A stretch of DNA of 26,209 nucleotides from a virus: positions 1 to 26,209 of IMG/VR virus record IMGVR_UViG_3300034108_000316, one strand, 5' to 3'. Under the pieces are notes generated by a model. That model was not told the origin of the DNA. It saw nothing but the letters and a program-made list of their open reading frames with translations, and did not search any database. How positions within the stretch are numbered: position 1 is the stretch's first letter; each line of letters opens with the position of its first letter. Shown here piece by piece: positions 1 to 10,700 of the stretch. The position numbers and the translations under genes are program-made.

Positions 1-1979
1 TGGTACTGCTCGGCGTATTTCTGGAGTCGCGTTGCGAATGCCTCGTCCGATTGTGCGCGTTGTGCGACATCTGGTTGCTGGACATACGCTTGCACAAGCT
101 GCATTGCGATCTGTGCTCCATTGGGCTGGGCGGGAACCTCGATGCCAGCGAAGATTTTGGCGAGGTCGTCCGTGACATTCTTCATGACCTTCTGCTGCGC
201 TTCCTCTGCTGGTTGCAGGACATAGTCGGCAAAGATCGGGTTGATGCTGGATGCCGTAAATTCCAACAGCTTGTTGACATCCATGATGCCGTTGCGGTCG
301 AGTTGGACGAGCGACACCATGTTTTTCAACTGCGTCTCGGCAGTCTCTGGGTCATTGCTCTGGGAGTCGAAGTTGACCACGATGGAGAAGTTTTCGTCAG
401 CAGAACCCTTGGTCATCACCTGCGGGTTGGGGTTGCCAGTAACTTGGAAGAACACCTCATCAGGCCCCATGCGTTGATACAGCTTCCAAGCAAGGTTCAG
501 GACATCACGCACATGATCCAAGAACTTGGACACGAAGTACTGCTGCCTCATGGACGAGAGCGGGTTGTTAAGGTCGAGACCAACGCTGCGGTCTGCCTGC
601 CCGATCATCGAGACCTCGACTTCTACGGAGCCAGAGTCCATAGGCGGTGTCGGCCCCCACTGGATCTCACCCAGACGACGATATGGGATGCGCCTGCCCG
701 GCCCCCAGTCGGAGGGAGGCTTGCCAGCAGGGTGCATGAGTGGTGGCAGGGTTGCCAAAGATGCGCGGTCAACACGCGAGTCACGCTCGGTTTTAATCTG
801 GAGTTGTGCCCCACGGAGGATGTCACCGAAAGTTTGCACCTCGTACATGCGCTTCTGGTTGTTGCTAAGGCGGGTCACCACGAATGGATAGTCGTCGTAG
901 CCATTAAGAAGTTCATGCTTTGCGTATCCCTCTGCGGACGGGTGGAAAACGGTGCAATAGATGCCCTCGCTGCCATCCTCTTCGTCGATTAGTCTTTGGT
1001 AGCCATAGACCACCATAACGAGGTCGTTGTCATCGGTAATAGGCAACCTTGTGATGTTCTTCTGCTTCTCCCCGTCGAGGTACATGCTGTCCTTGCCGCG
1101 AAGGTTTTCGATAGCGTAGTCAACCCAATCCTCGTCCCAACCCTCGTTGGTTACTTTTTTCTCCAGTTCTTGAGCAGTCAGGAAGGTTCTCCAGAAGATG
1201 TAGGGTGACCGCTGCGGGTCAGAGACATAGGGCGGTAGGATGACCTCCCCGTCCGGGGCGCAGGAATGGACGACCGGGCGATCCACGGTTACCCTCGGAA
1301 TGGGCATTTGCGCCTCTCCATTCGTTCTGAGGTCTTTGAGGGCTTTTCTGGCTCTCTTCCCCGAAAGTGCAGGGAAAGCCTGAGAAATCAATCCTAGGGC
1401 CATTTCTGTGGCAGTCTCGTCCATGAGCAGATCCACCATCTCTGGCGCGGCCTGCGCGATCTCGTCCAGAGTCATGGTCTGGAGGTAGGTGCGGGACTCC
1501 CGCTGCCAGCCAACATACGAAATCATGAGGCCTTTTTCGAGCAGGTAGTTAGCCCCCAGTTCCATATGTTCGCGGAAATTCGGGATATACGAGGATCGCA
1601 TCCACTTCAGGAAGCCAGAGACCATCGCCGCCCGTGGCATGGATGCCATGCTGGTCGGAAATGCTTTAATATGCGAACGCTGGAGGGCTTGGTCAAACAA
1701 AGCCACATAGGTATCGATCCGCTCACCAATGACATTTACCTCTTGGTCGGAGGCTCCCTCCCACGGGAATGCGTTAGCACCGTGCTTGCGGAGGTCGTCA
1801 GACTTACCTTCCCAGATATTGCGCCTCTCGTCATACGAACGCAGGCAGGACTGGAAATACTCATCGAGGTCTAGCAAAGCGGTCTCGTAGGCATAGGAAA
1901 GAGAACCAACATCTGGCTCCTTCTCCACATAGATCAACGCTTCACCCTCTAGGGTTTCTGATTCATATTCAGTTTCCAT
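1..1979 (-). CDS. Phage portal protein (head-tail connector), 3' end cut by window edge
   Basis: The minus-strand frame beginning with ATG at 1979 stays open for about 659 codons to the left edge, so the C-terminus is missing. The portal forms the ring at the capsid vertex through which DNA is packaged and ejected. The N-terminal part carries the FPWEGASD signature (about residues 70-77) common in podovirus-type portals, followed by a long alpha/beta body and an acidic, Gln-rich C-terminal part (for example the QLVQAYVQQPDVAQRAQ stretch), as expected for a portal crown or barrel. It lies directly after the large terminase and a small protein, the standard packaging-module order. The start overlaps the end of the upstream small gene by 11 bases, suggesting translational coupling. 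Family assignment rests on recognised sequence style and synteny; no search was run. Confidence 0.85.
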   Translation of the reverse strand, partial: METEYESETLEGEALIYVEKEPDVGSLSYAYETALLDLDEYFQSCLRSYDERRNIWEGKSDDLRKHGANAFPWEGASDQEVNVIGERIDTYVALFDQALQRSHIKAFPTSMASMPRAAMVSGFLKWMRSSYIPNFREHMELGANYLLEKGLMISYVGWQRESRTYLQTMTLDEIAQAAPEMVDLLMDETATEMALGLISQAFPALSGKRARKALKDLRTNGEAQMPIPRVTVDRPVVHSCAPDGEVILPPYVSDPQRSPYIFWRTFLTAQELEKKVTNEGWDEDWVDYAIENLRGKDSMYLDGEKQKNITRLPITDDNDLVMVVYGYQRLIDEEDGSEGIYCTVFHPSAEGYAKHELLNGYDDYPFVVTRLSNNQKRMYEVQTFGDILRGAQLQIKTERDSRVDRASLATLPPLMHPAGKPPSDWGPGRRIPYRRLGEIQWGPTPPMDSGSVEVEVSMIGQADRSVGLDLNNPLSSMRQQYFVSKFLDHVRDVLNLAWKLYQRMGPDEVFFQVTGNPNPQVMTKGSADENFSIVVNFDSQSNDPETAETQLKNMVSLVQLDRNGIMDVNKLLEFTASSINPIFADYVLQPAEEAQQKVMKNVTDDLAKIFAGIEVPAQPNGAQIAMQLVQAYVQQPDVAQRAQSDEAFATRLQKYAEQY

Positions 1980-2250
1980 GTAATTCGTAATGCTCGGAGT
2001 CTAATTTCTTGTGAACTTTAATGGGTTTGCGAACTAGGCGAGGTGACATCCATGCGGGAACCTCGACGGCAATACGCTCCCCATCTAACGATGCATACAC
2101 ATATCTGGGGTTGTTGGCGAGGCCAATCACCGTGACCTCTAGTGGCTCAGGTGCTGGTTCTGGGGCGGGAATGGCCGCTTCCGCCTGTGGTTCTACCTTT
2201 GGCGAAACCTTCTTGGCCACCTTCTTTGCTGCTTTTTTCGTTGTTTTCAT
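1969..2250 (-). CDS. Small Lys/Ala/Pro-rich protein between terminase and portal
   Basis: This is a 93-aa protein of unrecognised family. The first 20 residues are almost entirely Lys, Ala and Val (KTTKKAAKKVAKKVSPK), followed by a Pro/Glu/Ala linker (about 22-36), then a compact domain of about 55 residues ending in a His/Glu/Tyr tail. The basic N-terminus suggests nucleic-acid or acidic-surface binding. Its start has the clearest Shine-Dalgarno in the late region: AGGAGG nine bases upstream of ATG, followed by CTAACC. It begins 2 bases after the terminase stop and overlaps the portal start by 11 bases, so it is made with the packaging proteins. A head-assembly or DNA-binding accessory role is possible but unproven. 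Confidence 0.75.
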   Translation of the reverse strand: MKTTKKAAKKVAKKVSPKVEPQAEAAIPAPEPAPEPLEVTVIGLANNPRYVYASLDGERIAVEVPAWMSPRLVRKPIKVHKKLDSEHYELHGN

Positions 2251-2265
2251 GGTTAGTATCCTCCT
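2251..2265 (-). promoter_or_regulatory. Strong Shine-Dalgarno with CTAACC extension
   Basis: On the minus strand AGGAGG is followed by ATACTAACC and then the ATG at 2250. The AGGAGG supports this start. The AACC immediately before ATG matches the motif seen before many other starts in this genome that lack AGGAGG. Confidence 0.8.
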
Positions 2266-3851
2266 GTGCCTTGTCTAGTTACAGCTATATGTGACCCGTC
2301 AACATGGTCAATGCCAGAGATTGCGGCGTAGCGCAGGACATCTATGGGGTCTTTCCACGCCTCCTTCAAACCACCATCGCCCGTGTACTCGGACAGGGCT
2401 TGGATGATGTTCTCGCACTCGGAACTGACATAGAAATGCGGTCGGTTGACCGAATCTGACGGCATAGTTACATTAAATGACATTTTCCCGATCAAAGCTT
2501 GCAACCCATCGTCGATTTCCAAGCCGGGGGCGGGTATGCACACGATGCCCTCGTCGTTCAAATCCTCGATAATGGATGATGCCCCGTCCGCAGACTGGTA
2601 CTTTGCCGCCCCAAGTCGTGGGTCAATGAGACGCTCTAGAATCTCCTCGTCACCCTCTAGGTCTTTTATGAGTTCCACATAGTCGCGGATGCCGTATCCC
2701 TGCCCCTTGGCTCCCTCTCCTGCAACCCACTTGCCTCCTCGCCACTCAGCCCAGTCACCTACATCCACGCCCGGCCATTCCCTGTAGACCCAATAGGTTC
2801 CGCTCGCGTCAACGGCAATCCAGCACATAAACCAATTTTTGGCTCCCGCAGGATCGACAATATGGTAGCGCGTCACATTTTTCGTTGGAATAGTGTCGGG
2901 AGATACCACATTTACCTCCTTGTTGAATTTGGGAAACTTGGTGACGTGGGACTTAACTGGAACCCCGTACGCGCGAATTAGGATCTCCTCCCGAGGCCTT
3001 CCAACTAGGGTCTCCTTGATTCGCTCGTAGCCACCGAAAGGGTTGTCCTGTGAATGGAAATAATGGACGCTGGCATTGCGCTTCTTACTCCGCTGGACAT
3101 AGGGGACAAGCTCGCCATTTAGCAGTTCAGCCTCGCGGCTCTCTATGCTGGTTGCTCCATCCAAATACTCTTTGATCACCTCCGTGTACCCGTCAATCGG
3201 GGTGAAGGTCAGCAACAGCTTTGCGTTGCGGGTTGCCAGTCGGAACCGCAGGGTGTTGATCAACTCAGGGCCAAGCAAATACTCATCCAACCAAACGCCC
3301 ACATTATGCCAATTAGGAGAGCGAGAACCCAACTCCGCTCCCTCAAGGATGGTCGGGTTGTTTTGATACTGGGAGTAGGTCTTAAATATGATCTGAGAGC
3401 CGTTGGGTAAGATGAGCGATGAGTCAGTGAATCCATTTTTCTTTGTGTAGGAAATGTATGTCCCGGAGGAAGTCTGCTTCGTGCGTAGTTCTGCGGGAAG
3501 CCAATCCCACACGGCACTCTGCTGCTGGCGTATGCTCACCTCGGATGTCTGTGCAAAACACATGATCTCGGCATTAGGATTCTCGATAGCAGCACGCACC
3601 ACGGAGAATGCACCCCACTGCGTCTTGCCGCTGCGGTTGCCACCAAGTGCCACAATCTCGTTTACCTCCTGTAACTGATCTTCGGCCTTGGCCCAGTGAG
3701 GGAGTCGGAAGCCAAAGCGGTACGGGTCGCGTTCTGCGTTGTCTACGGCTTCGTGGTAGACCCTGTGAAGCTCAATAAGCTCTTCTGGCTCCATGAGGGA
3801 GATTTCCTCATCGGTCGGCGGAGAAAGGATCTGGTGGGTACGCCACTTCAT
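2253..3851 (-). CDS. terL: Terminase large subunit (packaging ATPase and nuclease)
   Basis: This is the DNA-packaging motor and headful/cos nuclease, acting at the portal. From the ATG at 3851 it is 532 aa. The ATPase domain has Walker A GGNRSGKT (70-77), Walker B VGVWLDE (D189, catalytic E190) and a coupling motif LLLTFTP (212-218). The RNase H-like nuclease domain shows acidic residues in HIVDPAG (D333), ERLIDPR (D410) and DPIDVLRY (D501/D504). An in-frame ATG at 3911 would add 20 residues, but those lie within the upstream gene. The 3851 start makes an ATGA overlap with that gene's stop, like other junctions here, so it is preferred. The next gene (portal side) starts 3 bases after the stop. 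Confidence 0.95.
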   Translation of the reverse strand: MKWRTHQILSPPTDEEISLMEPEELIELHRVYHEAVDNAERDPYRFGFRLPHWAKAEDQLQEVNEIVALGGNRSGKTQWGAFSVVRAAIENPNAEIMCFAQTSEVSIRQQQSAVWDWLPAELRTKQTSSGTYISYTKKNGFTDSSLILPNGSQIIFKTYSQYQNNPTILEGAELGSRSPNWHNVGVWLDEYLLGPELINTLRFRLATRNAKLLLTFTPIDGYTEVIKEYLDGATSIESREAELLNGELVPYVQRSKKRNASVHYFHSQDNPFGGYERIKETLVGRPREEILIRAYGVPVKSHVTKFPKFNKEVNVVSPDTIPTKNVTRYHIVDPAGAKNWFMCWIAVDASGTYWVYREWPGVDVGDWAEWRGGKWVAGEGAKGQGYGIRDYVELIKDLEGDEEILERLIDPRLGAAKYQSADGASSIIEDLNDEGIVCIPAPGLEIDDGLQALIGKMSFNVTMPSDSVNRPHFYVSSECENIIQALSEYTGDGGLKEAWKDPIDVLRYAAISGIDHVDGSHIAVTRQGTGGY

Positions 3852-4210
3852 GTTGTCTTGTATGCCCCGGTCTCCATCAGGATGTCCTTTAGGTGGTAGA
3901 CGCTGTCGCAATCATCACACCCAAAGGTGTCGTCCTCTGGTGGAAATGACCCACGGTTGCCGCCCACAAGGTGAAGCTCGCGGTGTTTCTTGCGGTTCTG
4001 GCAGTGCTGACAGACTCCTATAAATGGCTTTATGTGCTTCTCCAGCACCACATTCCAAACCTTGGCGTTGAACTTCTCGGCCAAGTACGAGGCGTAGGAT
4101 AGCGTGTGGCACTTGTGTTGCGTGCCGTCATGCTCGACCATGTAGTGGCGAACTAGGCTACCACCGTCCTTGAAGCAGTCTGCGTATCTGGATTCTGGTT
4201 CTTGTATCAT
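3848..4210 (-). CDS. Zinc-motif protein between the terminase subunits
   Basis: This 120-aa protein of unrecognised family has two CxxC pairs, CQHC (67-70) and CDDC (98-101), separated by 27 residues, which look like a zinc ribbon or a degenerate HNH-type zinc core (CQHCQNRKKHRELHLV). No clear HNH catalytic triad can be assigned. It is locked between the candidate small terminase and the large terminase by ATGA overlaps at both ends (4207-4210 and 3848-3851). Co-translation with both subunits suggests a packaging-linked role. Some phages carry an HNH protein beside the terminase that assists DNA cleavage; that analogy is inference only. Confidence 0.8.
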   Translation of the reverse strand: MIQEPESRYADCFKDGGSLVRHYMVEHDGTQHKCHTLSYASYLAEKFNAKVWNVVLEKHIKPFIGVCQHCQNRKKHRELHLVGGNRGSFPPEDDTFGCDDCDSVYHLKDILMETGAYKTT

Positions 4211-4746
4211 TGGATTATTTCAGCCTCGACTGCCTTCGCCTTCACTTTGCTGGCAATGCGAGATTTAGCCTCTGCGATCATCTTGGCGGCATCGTCGATA
4301 CTCGCACCCTGCCTGTGTTCGACGACCGCGGTAGCCATGCCAGAGAGTTGCATGGACTTGTCCGTTAAGACACCCACAGTGATCGCCAGTCGGTCGGGGG
4401 AGATGTTCTTGAGTTGTTCGGGATCGTCGGACAACTGGTCTGCCTTCGCGAACAGCAAGTCTGTGTAGGTTTCAGCAGCCATCGCATATTTCTGGCTGAA
4501 CTCCTTCCGCTTAGTCTCCAGAGTGTCGCTGTGCCTCCACATGAGCGACCGCACGGTGTCACGGGCAAGCCCGGTGATCTCGGAGGTGCTTTTGATGCTC
4601 TTCCCCTGTGCGAGCAGCCAGAGGCACTTTGCCGCCGCCTGCGGGTTCCAGAACTCCACACGCTGCCTGTTGCCGTGTTCCTCGGCTCGGCGCATGACCT
4701 CTGCGAACCATTCTTGATCTGGTTCTGCGGTTAGTTTCTCGCTCAT
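4207..4746 (-). CDS. Candidate terminase small subunit (HTH protein)
   Basis: This 179-aa protein has a helix-turn-helix-like segment at about 51-75 (GKSIKSTSEITGLARDTVRS), then a long charged helical region and a Lys/Ala-rich C-terminal helix. Small terminases recognise the packaging site through an N-terminal HTH, oligomerise through a central helical region and contact TerL with the C-terminus; length and architecture fit. Position just upstream of the zinc protein and TerL, with an ATGA overlap to the next gene, supports the call. ATG at 4746 is preceded by ACTAACCACC with no AGGAGG. The assignment is by position and HTH, not by a recognised family. Confidence 0.7.
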   Translation of the reverse strand: MSEKLTAEPDQEWFAEVMRRAEEHGNRQRVEFWNPQAAAKCLWLLAQGKSIKSTSEITGLARDTVRSLMWRHSDTLETKRKEFSQKYAMAAETYTDLLFAKADQLSDDPEQLKNISPDRLAITVGVLTDKSMQLSGMATAVVEHRQGASIDDAAKMIAEAKSRIASKVKAKAVEAEIIQ

Positions 4747-4757
4747 GGTGGTTAGTT

Positions 4758-7700
4758 TTACTTCAGCTTCGCGGCGTTTGCAATAGCGGAAGCGTCACCT
4801 TTTGCGGTAGACTTCTTCTTGGGTTTCTTGGTGTTTCTTTCCGCTTGAATTTGCTGATATGAGCGATACGCCTCTGGATTTCCAGAACCAAACTGTTTAG
4901 CTCGATTGCTTTTAGTTTTTTGGGTTCCCTCGCGCAATATTAGAGGTTTTGCACTTCCAGTAATATCACCAGTTAAAAGCTTATCAAGATTGATACCTGT
5001 GACCATTAGTGGCTGCGCTCCAAGCCTTCCCCCAACTTTCTTTTTAGCAAACGCCCGTGGATCTGTTGTAAGTTTTGCTACATTGTGCATTTCCGACAGC
5101 GTAGCTTTTTTCTTAAATTTAATCCTCCAAGGATATGCCCTGTTTAATTCTGGTTTGTGTTCTGGAGTCGAACCATCGTACTCTGCAATAGCATACAGAT
5201 CTCCAAGTTCAGCACCTTCAAACTCTGGTTGTCGATATTCTTTTGCTGCTGTCTCTAAATCAAGACCAAGTTCAACAAGCTTTTTGTATTTAATAGGAAG
5301 AGTTTTTGCAGTCAACTTACTATAGAACATAGGAGCTGCAGCCCAAGGAATTTTATTGAAATAGTTTGATAGATCATCTGCGCTTTCAATCATTTTAGCT
5401 GCGTTGCGCCAGTCAGTCTTAACATTTTTGCTGTCTGAATTTATAATGCGCTTCATTGCCTGCTTGATATGATCATTGGCCAATTCTTCGCTAATCTCGC
5501 CAGTTGAAACGAGATATTTCCACTTTTCAGCATATGCCTTTCTGGCATCAAGCGAGTTTAGGTGGTTTGCGGAGCCTAGAGATGCAAGACCGATAAGTGG
5601 TTCTCCATCTTTTTTCCATCTAGTAACAAACGCATCTGCTGCGGCTTTGTCAGTAAATGCCCATCCATCGTTATCTAGATATCCCGGCCCGCCTTTAAAG
5701 CTTGCTGTGTACTCTCCGTATTTGACATCACCAACAAGCGACAAGTCAGATGTTAGCACTTGCACTCGCTTGCCCTTAAATGCTGACAATTTTTCTACTG
5801 GTTCTGGCAGGAATCGCATCTGACCAGTCTGCGAAATCTTACGCATCTCTGGGGTGATGTTCACCTTCCAGATTGGAATGCTGCCAGTCTCCGCTTCCTC
5901 ACCGCTCATGATGTCGGCTTCCACGGATTGCGTCATGTCTGCCTTCTCGACCTTTCCACCGAACTGCTTAACATACTTGCCAACCTCTTTTGGGAGCATG
6001 TTGTCGTAGAATCCACGCATGCCGCTTCCGCCCACTTTTAGGTCGTTACCCTCAAAATTAGCAGGTGATTCAAGCGCAATAATCTTGTCTGCCATGTCTT
6101 TCCCAACAACTTCATCAAGTCGTTTTCCCGTAAACTGATCTGCGGACTGATACCCGTTCACAATCCCGTTGCTATCGACCATCATTTTGAATGATGTCCC
6201 GTCTTTTGGATCAATCCTAACCGAACGAGACCCGTCTGCGTTAACCATCGGGACAGATATGCTATCAACCTGCTTGCTCAAATCAAACCGATCATTCTGC
6301 GTCTCTCCAGTCGTCCAACCAATCCAGTCCTTGCCACCATCCACGGCATCACGCAGTGCGCGTTTGAATAGTTGGATTGGCCAAGTGGCGCGGAAGGGTG
6401 CGTCTGCGATGCGACCAGATGCGTCCGTTGATATAGTTCTGGCTAATTCTGGAACTTCTGATTCTAACTTTTTGTATTGTTCGGAATTTGGATCAAGTTC
6501 ATTTTGCAATTTGCGGATTTCTTTGATCCTATTGCTTGCGGATTGCTTTTCATTTTCTGTAGCTACATACCCCTTCTTCCTCCCCGCCTGATGCCTGTCA
6601 GACTGGAACTCCTCCACGAACAAGCCCTCGCTACCATCGTCCAGCGTGCGCTCGTTTGTACGCATGTGGGCGACATAGTTGGGGATGTCGGGGAAGTGGG
6701 AGGAGGTGTATGAGGGCTTGGATTCTTCTTCAAAATCCCACGAATTAACCTTGGGATTTTTAATGTTGGGATGATTGTCGATGTGAGATTGCGCCTCTTC
6801 CTTTGTTTTGAATACGACTCCAAGTTGTGCGCGACCTATCGTGCTATCATAAATGATTCCCCAATTCTTGCGTTTTGTTGGTGGAATCGGCATCGCCAGC
6901 ACCACCTCGCGGTAGTTCTCGCCGCCGGGGAGGACATATTGGGAGAATTTAGCTTCTGGTTGCTCTTGCGTTCTAGAATCAAGCTCGTCAGTCAAACGAC
7001 GATATTCCTGTGATGTGATCTCACCACGACCTAATTGCTCACCAAGACGCGACCTTTCAGCCTCGTAAGCGTTTCTTCCTTCACCAAGAGTCACCTCCTC
7101 AAACCTAACCATGCCCTCGTTACGAAGGTAGTTAAGCAGATCCTCCTTGGACACCTTGCCGTCCTTCTCCAGACTCGCCAGTGCCTGCTCTATGCCGCTC
7201 CACTTGATCTCGTCTGCCTTCACTCCACTCCCCCGTGTCGGGTCGATGGTGGCCATGATCTGCTGCGCTGTGGCGCGGGTGGGAACCTTGTCGGTGATGA
7301 CGCGCTCAAGCTGGGAGTAGAACTTGTCCTCGTCCACACCCTCCGGCATGAAGCGGGTTGGAGCCTGCTCGCCCTCTGGCATCGCTCGCTGGGCTTCTGG
7401 CATGCGGACTTGGCTATCCTCGTAGCTTGGAGTGTAGCGTAGATCCTTTGGCTCGCCATTCTCGTCTAGGATTGGCTCACCCTCTGGGAGGTAGTTGATC
7501 TTCACCAGATTGTTCTGGTACGGCAGATTGGTAGATCCAACCATCTGAGTCGCCTTGTTGATCCGATCAAGCCTGTAGGTCTTAACCACTGCGTCAACTT
7601 TATCTGACGCGACTAGCGGGTTAATGTCTTTGTGTCCTGCACCGACATTGCCGAACACGGAGTTGATGAACGCCTTGTGAGACTCCCATGCAGCACCATA

Positions 7701-10700
7701 CTTCTCCTTGAAGTGTGCGTCAGTAGGTTTGCCATCAACTTCCCCGTGTAGCTCAATCACCCTGTTTACATCGCGCAGGATAGCTTCAATGTTGCCCTCG
7801 TACAACTGTACACCCTTTTTGCTGGCTGCCTTCTTGGATATGTTGGCATGCATCTGATTCGTACTCATGATACGAATCGAAATATTACCCTTTTTGGAGA
7901 TTTCCACACCATACGGAACTACATCGCGCAGGCTTGGCTCAATCTGGTCGTATCTCCATTTTCCTTTTTTGTTACGCCCAAGTGCCGCTTGGTAGATGAT
8001 AGAAAAACGATTTCCCCTAGTCTCTGGTGCAGCATTCGGATCTAGTGTTGCCTTGGCGGCTTCGTTAAGCATCTCAAGTTGGCGAATTTGCGGGTTGTTG
8101 AACCTGCCAGATAATCGAAGTATCCGAATTTGATCTTCGGTTAGATACTTTCCGCTCCAAGTTTGAGTGTCTGGGTTATAAACAAGTTGACCTTCAGCAA
8201 TGGTCTCACCATTGGCTTGTCGTCTGTTCTGATCTTCAATCAAGAGAAGACCTGCGGTTGCTCGCATCTCTTCGGTCTCCTTCTTGAGCGGGATAAAATC
8301 ACCATCCTTATCAAGGAACGGAACGCCATCAGCGTCCCCCTCCCAGAATGACACCATTGACTTGAGAATAGGATCTGTCTTTCCGTTGATCTTGAGCTTA
8401 ACACCTTCCTTGGCCTTTACTCGCGCTTGATCAAATCCACCCTTTCGGCCAACGGAATCGCTGACCATTTTCTTGAACATTCTGCGGATCTCTGGACTCT
8501 GGTACATTTGACCACCTAGGAATCCATTTCCTGATACCATCTTACCATTCTTGTCCATCACGCCACCCAACTTGAAGTGTAGGTCGCGCAAGATGGATGA
8601 CTTATTTAGGATGGAATCACCTAGCGCACGAACCTTGTCGTTGATGACCATGCGTCCTGCCATCTTCCCAAGCTTTCCGCTTTCGACAAGACCTAGCATG
8701 TCTTCAACATTGCTCTCGATGAAGTATTCCTCGGCTAGGTATTTTTCGCTCGGTGCTTGAAACTCTCTTTCGTTGGCGGATATCTTGTCTCCAATTGCCT
8801 CACGCATCTTGATCATTTGTGCGTGTTGCTGGCGCAGGCGATCCACATACTCTTCTTTGAATGCCTCGTATTGTGGCTCGTACTTGCCATCAGCAGTACG
8901 AAGAATCCCACCAGTCTGGTATCCATCTCCAACAAGCTGCGCGACAATTCCCTCACCAATCCCGTTGTTCATCATGTGGTGCATGAATTCATGCGTCACC
9001 AATGGCTTAATTGGGTTGCTGGAGTTTGGGTTGATGTAAATGGTGTTCGTGTTTGGGTCGATTCCACCACCACCAATGGTTGTGAACATCACCCTTGCGC
9101 CGGGGTTTGTGGCAGAGAATGTCCCAATAGCTCTCCTATAATCCTCTGGCATGCCGTTGAACATCACCCGCTGCTGCGGGTCTTCTAGCGTCCTGTAGAA
9201 GTTGAGCGCATTTCCGTTCTGGAGGGAGCGAATCTTCTGCTTGCTTCCCATCGTAATAGCCCCAAGGCCACCACCAGCACCACCGAAAAACACAGATTCT
9301 GACAACGCTTCTCCAATTGACCCCGCATCCATTTTGCCACCCTCTGCGACATATTGGAACGCGAGATCGGCTGGGACTGCGGCTAGAACACCTTTAGTGG
9401 TTCTTACTCCAAAGTCAGTAACCCTCCCGCCAAGAGTAGCGGTGTCCATGAACCCGGCAATAGCACGGTTGACCGGGCCTTGATTTGGCATTGCGTATAT
9501 ACGCTTCCAGAAACCAATATCCGCGCGGGACTTCATGGCTTCCTTGCCTACCAAGTTAATAAACCTTCCAGCACCTTGAATGAACGGAGCGGTAGACCAT
9601 GTTGCCTTGATTGCGGCTGGAATAAATGCCGCCGGGCCTAGCCCCGCTGCCGCACCTACCGTTCCCAAACCAGACAGCGACGAAATCTTATTCATCGCAT
9701 TGTAGGCTTTATCAACGCCAATCTTGGATGCCAATTTCGACAATCCCTTGTCGATTCCGATCATACTACGCCCCACATACTCAAGAGTTGACCCAACCAT
9801 AGTAATCGGCATGTAAGGAACCTCCTTGGCCTTCTGCATCATCTGGTTGAACTTGTCAGCAACGGTTGCGTCCTTTGTCATCGTTGCGATGTCATCGCTG
9901 ACGCGGGTGATCTCGTCCTGTAGACCTCCTAGCTTCACCCCAGTCTCTTGAGCTTGACGACGAATCGCATTTGCGGCGGTGATTTGACTGTTTGCTCGAT
10001 CCACAAACCCACGCTTGGAAAGTCTAGCAGCAGTCTCCTCTGCTCGCGCTGCTTGTTGCTCAACTGTTTTAATTGCAAACTGGTAGTCTGCGGCTTGCTT
10101 TTGAAGTGCCGTTAACTCTTTGGTTTTAGCAAGAACCTGTTGCGCTTTTTGTTCTGATCTCAAAAGCGATCCACTAATTGGCGCGGTAATTCCACGGGCG
10201 GCTTTAAATCCAACTGCAAATGCCGCTGCCTCTGGAGCCGCTGGATTTAAGATTGATCCCGCCAATCCTATTGCCTTACCCTGCTCCACCACTTCTTTGG
10301 TTCTTTCTGGGCCAAGCACATCGGCTGCTTGTTGGTATGACTTAACGAATTCTGTAACTCCAGTAAGTTGGTCTACAGCCTCAGAAACGCTAACATTAGC
10401 TGCATCATTTAACACTCGCTCTCTAGCTTGACGGGTTGCTAGAATGTTTGCGTCCTTTTGAGCTTGGCTAATAATGTCAACCTCTGATCCACCAGCAATT
10501 CCAGTTGGAGTTGACATTGCGCCACGCATCATTAGCTCGCCAGCACCCAAAAGCGTGTAAGTGCCTTGATCGGAAAATTCCTTAATGGCTTCCTCAGTTC
10601 GTATGCGAGTAGCTGCGCGTTGTTCTGGAGTATAGTCTGTTTCAAGTTGTTGCTTAACTCCAGAGACAACATCAATAACCCCTGCTGGGCCTTTGGCTAT

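Noticed and set aside
51-992. Long plus-strand open frame (313 aa) opposite the portal gene
   Set aside because: The minus-strand portal frame is complete, motif-bearing and collinear with the packaging genes; the plus frame has no recognisable domain and arises from antisense codon bias.
3851-3911. 20-residue N-terminal extension of the large terminase
   Set aside because: It lies within the upstream zinc gene, and the inner ATG forms an ATGA junction typical of this genome.
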